Source: Albifimbria verrucaria (taxonomy: Eukaryota; Ascomycota; Sordariomycetes; Hypocreales; Stachybotryaceae). From it: a stretch of 64,000 nt of DNA. Shown piece after piece: positions 59,626 to 64,000 of the stretch. Position 1 is the stretch's first letter. Each line of letters opens with the position of its first letter. The stretch spans positions 1,798,001 through 1,862,000 of the forward strand of contig JAHREC010000009.1 of NCBI GenBank assembly GCA_020081605.1. The letters run 5' to 3'. A program made the translations under genes and the position numbers. The notes under the pieces are model-generated. The model saw only the letters and a program-made list of their open reading frames with translations, was not told where the DNA came from and did not search any database.

Positions 59626-61835
59626 TTACATATAGTTGTGTGTGGCGTTGAGCCGTTGGCGTTTTTCAGGAGGGCTATCGTGGTCAGATACCCGCGCAGA
59701 AGGACCGTCCATCGTCGTCGAGTAATTCGCCCGGCTGCTCGTCGTTGGTGGCATGCTAAATTGCCCGCCTCCGTTCATCATCGCATAGCCAGACTCCGTG
59801 CTGTTGCTCAAGGCAGAGTTAGGTGGCATCTGTCCAGGCGACCAGGTTGAGCCGGCTGTACCCGATGGAGGTGTGGGCGAGTCGAACTTGAGCGGATGTG
59901 GTGCCCCGCCCGTGTGAATGAAAGGAACGTTTCCGATCAAAAATCCATTATGTTGGTCAGTCAGGGGCGGCGGGTTCTTCAAAAGATGTGACAGATGAGT
60001 TTTAACCGACTTGAGCATACCCTCCCGAGTGAACGGCTTAGCCAAGACTCCGTTCATTCCTAGATTTGCTGTTAGCATCGCTCATGTTCTAATCTTCCAA
60101 CGACGACATTGTCTCAACTCACCATGCTCGAAATAACCATTGACCTCTTCCGGACGAATGTTGGAAGTCATCGCAATGATCGGCACCGCTGGATAGTGTT
60201 GTCTGATGTACAGGGTTGCAGAGACACCGTCTAGCTGCGGCATAATGATATCCATGAATATCATGTCGAAATGATCCCGACCAACTTCACTGATCCTCTG
60301 GTATGCCTCCGCACCGTTGGGCTGTGTATCAATTAGCTACCATATTCATCGCTACACAAAAGCCAAGATTGCAGAATTACTCACCGCATGCTCAACCTCG
60401 CAACCCATCGATTTAAGAAACTTAATGCCAATTTTCGAACAGGTGTTGTCGTCTTCAACTAGGAAAACCAAGGGCTTCTTGGGTCCCCACATACTACCTG
60501 ATTTGTCAATGGGTGTAGCTGACGGCGCGTTGGACATATTGATCTGGTGCTGGGTCTGTTGGCTCTGCTGCTGAGATGCTTGTTGTTGCTGTTGCGCAGC
60601 TTGCTGCTGTTGCTGCTGTTGCTGTTGCTGTTGTTGCTGTTGATGCTGCTGTTGATCCGGCATTGCATTGGCGTTGACATCATTGGGCATTGCGTACGGA
60701 ATCTTATGAATATGATCTGAATGGAATGGGTCGATACCAACTGTTTGCCCCACGGGGTAAATCGGGTAACGAGTAATATCAGTCATGGGGTCGTGGATCA
60801 TGGGCATTGATGTGGGCGTGATCATGGCACCTGAATCAGCCGGAGATCCATAAACACCATGAAGACGTTCAAGCTCGCGGTCTGCGATCGAGTTGGGTGT
60901 TACGCTCGACAAGAGCTCACGCGCCCTCCGCAGTTCTGGAACCTGATGGTCGTCCACCTCACCAGCCGAGCTTCCTCCACCTGATTTGATCGACTGGTTC
61001 ATGAGGCCATCACTTCGGCTCTCATAGGGAGTGAGGTAATTGAGCATCTCATACTGCGCTTGCTTTTGAGCGTTCAGCATCTTCTGCAGGGTCAAAACTT
61101 CGTTGACAAGCAGCTTATTCGTTTGAGAGACATCGGAAAACAGCTCCTGTAGCTGTTGTACTTGCTGCTGGGTAGCTGCGAGTTGCTCTGATATGACGCC
61201 AATGTGATGGTTGGTGGTGAAATCCTCCGTCACTTGGGGTTTTCTCGGTGCTGGAGCTTTTCGTCGAATGTTATCGAGATCGTCCTTGCTGTCGATTCGG
61301 AAGTAGGGGTGCTTGAACTCGAGGACCTTGAGACACGACATCAGACTCTGCACTTCTTGTTGCGTCGCCGGCGAATCAGGAACTTACGTTGCCATTGGGT
61401 GATGAGGTTTCAGTGTCGCTGGACGGCTTCACCTTGTGAAAGTCGTACTTGTTCAGCTGGCGGATGAAGCTGGACATGTTACTGTGCTTGAAATGCTTCG
61501 GTAAGATTGATCTCGTGAACTTCTCGCCCTGTGAAAGGTTAGGCAATTAATCCAGTAAGTGTTTGCGAAAACGAACCTCCACGACGACGAAGGTGTCACC
61601 GTCTTTTCCCCATCGTGCTACATCTTGATGTGACGGATCCTCAAGCATTCTGGTCTTTTGTTAGTCCAATGCGATAGTCGATGGGAGGTCGGGATATTAA
61701 CCGGAAAAGCTTGCGAACCTAGTATGTAGATGATCAGTAACGCGCAAGAATACATTCATTTGGGCCATTCAGACTCACAAACTCGCTTGCATTGTTTCCG
61801 CTGCCGGCGGCAGCAGCGACATCTGCACCAGACAT
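59626..61835 (-). CDS. SKN7: Response-regulator transcription factor SKN7
   Basis: Seven exons: 61779-61835, 61702-61718 (only 17 nt), 61577-61649, 61388-61528, 60385-61326, 60123-60321 and 59626-60059. The N-terminal HSF-type DNA-binding domain shows [22 protein letters not shown], then [22 protein letters not shown] and FKHPYFRI. A coiled coil follows ([14 protein letters not shown]). A Gln-rich tract (minus strand of 60541-60655) precedes the receiver domain: acidic pair in LVEDDNTC, phospho-acceptor Asp in [13 protein letters not shown], Thr/Ser in IAMTSN, and Lys in LAKPF. It is the nuclear end of a fungal phosphorelay controlling oxidative and osmotic stress genes. No frameshift is found, in contrast to its neighbours. 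Confidence 0.96.
60541..60655 (-). repeat. Polyglutamine-coding tract in SKN7
   Basis: Mixed CAG and CAA codons, with two Ala-coding breaks, encode two Gln runs between the coiled coil and the receiver domain. It is a likely length-variable site between strains. Confidence 0.85.
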
Positions 61836-64000
61836 GGCGATAGTCGATGGGCCGTGTCGCAGCGGCAACAGCGTCGAAGGTGCGATGATTAACGAGAGTA
61901 AGGGCTTGCGATGATCACAAGCCGTGTTCGTCGTTTAAGGCAGTCGTCTAGATCGTCGGGTGTCCAGTCGCAGGCCGGGACATTCGCTCCTATCGGTCGA
62001 ATCACAGCGCGCGGAACCGAGTATGCGAACAGGCCGGGAGAGGCGCCGCGGGCTTGAGAAAACCGATGACAGCTCGCAAATTCGAGACTGTGGGGCGCAG
62101 AGGAAGAGGGTATCGAGCCTATCTGGGCGGGTAGGGAAGACAGGTGCTCGTTGCGACAGCGATGTAATTGAAACAAGATGAGTCCAGACTTTGGGATTGA
62201 GGTTGGGGATGGGCGGAGGTGGGCCGGGACGAGGGAGGGATCAGGTGGAGGACAGCAGTAAAAGCTTGACCAGGAGGGCTTCGGAGGTGAATGGGTTGAG
62301 GGACCGTAGCCGGGGCACCACGTCAACCGAAAGGGGGCTTGGGCGGGATTCAACCCAGGAAGAGAAACGCTGTGGGAAGACAGTGGGGGATCCAAGGTGC
62401 CTGGCGCCGAATCATTAGATCCATTTGGTTGGCCGCGTCCGGCACGATCGTCCATGCCGACTGTGTGGCGCATCGCGCATCGCACGGTGAGGAGGTACTT
62501 GGGCCCGCCGCTCCCACGACACCATCAAGCAGCTGCAGAGAGAGAGGAGATGGCAGAGACGGTGCAGCCTTCAGCCGATGTGCACGCCACTCTGCCATGG
62601 ATGGTATGGGCCGAAAGGCACAATAACCCTCACATGGGGTACCTTGGGGTGCGGTATGCCAGCCGGACAAGGATGCCGGGTAGAGAGGTGTGTGTCAGTA
62701 CGTTCGGGTTCCATTTCTCGTCAGTTGCATTGTCTTGTCTGTCTTGGTTGTAATGTGCTCGGCGGTCATATGCTCTCTCTTCCCTCCTCGTCTGCCTGCG
62801 CGGCATTTCCTTTGCTACGTTTGCACAGTAACTCGCGAAAAAGGCAAGCTGCTGGGAATGTACCTACGTAGCCCTCCATGTCCAGCTGGAGCATCTGCAT
62901 AGGATGCAGCATGACAGGGTATCAGGACGAGATCCAATTGGCCTCCACAGGAATGGCGCGCCGATTTGCCTCTCAGGGCCTCTTAGCTCCGTGCGGTGCG
63001 GGCAGCTTTGGTGCTGGTGCGAGGCAGGGCAAAGAAAAGGGTAGCGTAAGTCTCCACGACCTACAGTAATACTGTGCCCTTTTCTCTAGTGTCGCGCGTG
63101 GGATTCAGCCCGCGTGTGTCTCGGTCGAGATGTCTCACGATCGACGGGCCGCCCTGGCATTGGTCTTTACAGGGTATTACGCCCAAGGGCTAAGCAATCG
63201 GTGAGGTTGCGGATCCCATCACCGCCAGATTCGAACGCCGTCTTCTCGCTAAAAGAAAGGCCCGCCGAGGACCCTTTGATGTGACAGGCATCGGTAATTG
63301 GGGTGGATATGGGGAATGGTGGTGGTGGTCCTGGACTGTGCGCCAAACTCACAGCACAACAGAATTTGGCTTCTTACGCAACCAACTTGACCTGTTTTGC
63401 TGGGGAAGTTGGGAAGAGGAATCCAAAAGCAAGCCTGGCGCTAGGGCGGCCACCAATGAGAGGGGCGAGTGTGAAACCATCACAGGCTATCCCGTTTGTC
63501 ACTAACCCGTTGCCTGCTTGTTGATCGAGGCTCTTGTTGCCCTGCGAAGATGAAGAATGTTTCTCAACCTTGACGACGAGCTGGACGGGCGTCTTGGCTT
63601 GGTTTGCGGACGGAACCTGGCGTCCGGGCCAATGGAAGGCCTACTATATGAATAGTCGCATGTCGATCAGTCGATGGGGTTTTTTTTCTTGCTTGGAAAA
63701 AAAACTCGCTATCTGAGGTCCCTGGATCCCAAATCTGGCATGAACCAGTCACCCAGCGACTTGGTTATGGTCTAGCCCAGACAGGCTCCGCTGAGGTGGT
63801 ATTGAATTCACCTGGGTGCTGAGGTTGACCCCTCCGAGCAGTGATTGGACGCCCAACTGCCCAAGTCCCTTCGCCATGGTATCTTGTGATCAGAGAGGCT
63901 TTCGGTCGCCTGATCGAGCAGGGACTCGAGCCCTCGGCCATTGTGTAACGCAGCAAAGTTCGTATATGGGGCGAAAAGGTTCCGATGCCAGTCCCGTGCT
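61836..64000. other. SKN7 upstream region (2.2 kb), no gene seen
   Basis: The long minus-strand frame at 61889-62485 is Pro/Ser-rich, has no domain and abuts the SKN7 start, as expected of a leader. A T-box-like GGGCTCGAGTCCC word near 63920 is not part of a cloverleaf. Confidence 0.4.

Noticed and set aside
61889..62485. 198-residue minus-strand open frame upstream of SKN7
   Set aside because: Pro/Ser-rich, no domain and adjacent to the SKN7 start; best read as promoter/leader sequence.
63905..63945. T-arm-like word GGGCTCGAGTCCC
   Set aside because: No acceptor, D-arm or anticodon arm can be folded around it; not a tRNA.
1..64000. RIP mutation as the cause of broken genes
   Set aside because: RIP makes C-to-T substitutions and stop codons in repeats; here the lesions are single-base indels in unique genes.
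1..64000. CRISPR array or bacterial operon signals
   Set aside because: The window is eukaryotic with spliceosomal introns; the tandem repeats found have no spacer structure.

Overview
This is nuclear DNA of a filamentous ascomycete. The evidence is the 45-75 bp GT-AG introns, the classic fungal gene set (Zn2Cys6 factor, SKN7, AIM24, ZIP zinc transporter, SRPK-type kinase, fasciclin protein) and four tRNA-Arg(ACG) genes. Gene content and protein style suggest Sordariomycetes, perhaps Hypocreales, but that is inference.

Layout. 0-11.8 kb: the 5' end of a secreted fasciclin-like gene, a frame-broken Zn2Cys6 regulator, a GNAT acetyltransferase, a CorA-like channel, an MCT-type MFS transporter and mitochondrial AIM24. 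12-16.3 kb: a kinesin-10 (Kid-like) motor with a C-terminal helix-hairpin-helix, then a small conserved basic protein. 16.3-19.8 kb has no supportable gene and carries short tandem repeats. 19.8-25.1 kb: a 12-exon secreted subtilase and a ZIP zinc transporter with three extracellular Cys-His motifs. 26.9-48 kb is AT-richer accessory DNA: an SRPK-like kinase, a broken DEDD-type nuclease-like gene, three large unrecognised proteins (called M, N and O here), a secreted Cys-rich protein (P), an alpha/beta hydrolase and four tRNA-Arg genes. 48.6-56.6 kb is a dense housekeeping block: MSH2, an NDUFA11-like complex I subunit, TRM10 and the primase small subunit PRI1. 59.6-61.8 kb: the response-regulator factor SKN7. 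The last 2.1 kb looks like SKN7 upstream DNA.

Dominant technical signal. Most long conserved genes, including PRI1, which should be essential, are interrupted by single-base frameshifts. Nearly all read as one missing base, very often inside a run of 2-6 identical bases. The simplest reading is homopolymer under-calling in an unpolished assembly, not biology. I therefore annotate these as genes with sequence-level frameshifts. The nuclease-like gene at 28.8 kb also has an in-frame stop and is the best candidate for a true pseudogene.

The most novel-looking part is the 30.5-43.3 kb block. M and N are divergent, N and O are convergent, and P is secreted. They lie next to a local expansion of tRNA-Arg(ACG) genes, and I recognise no known domain in M, N or P.
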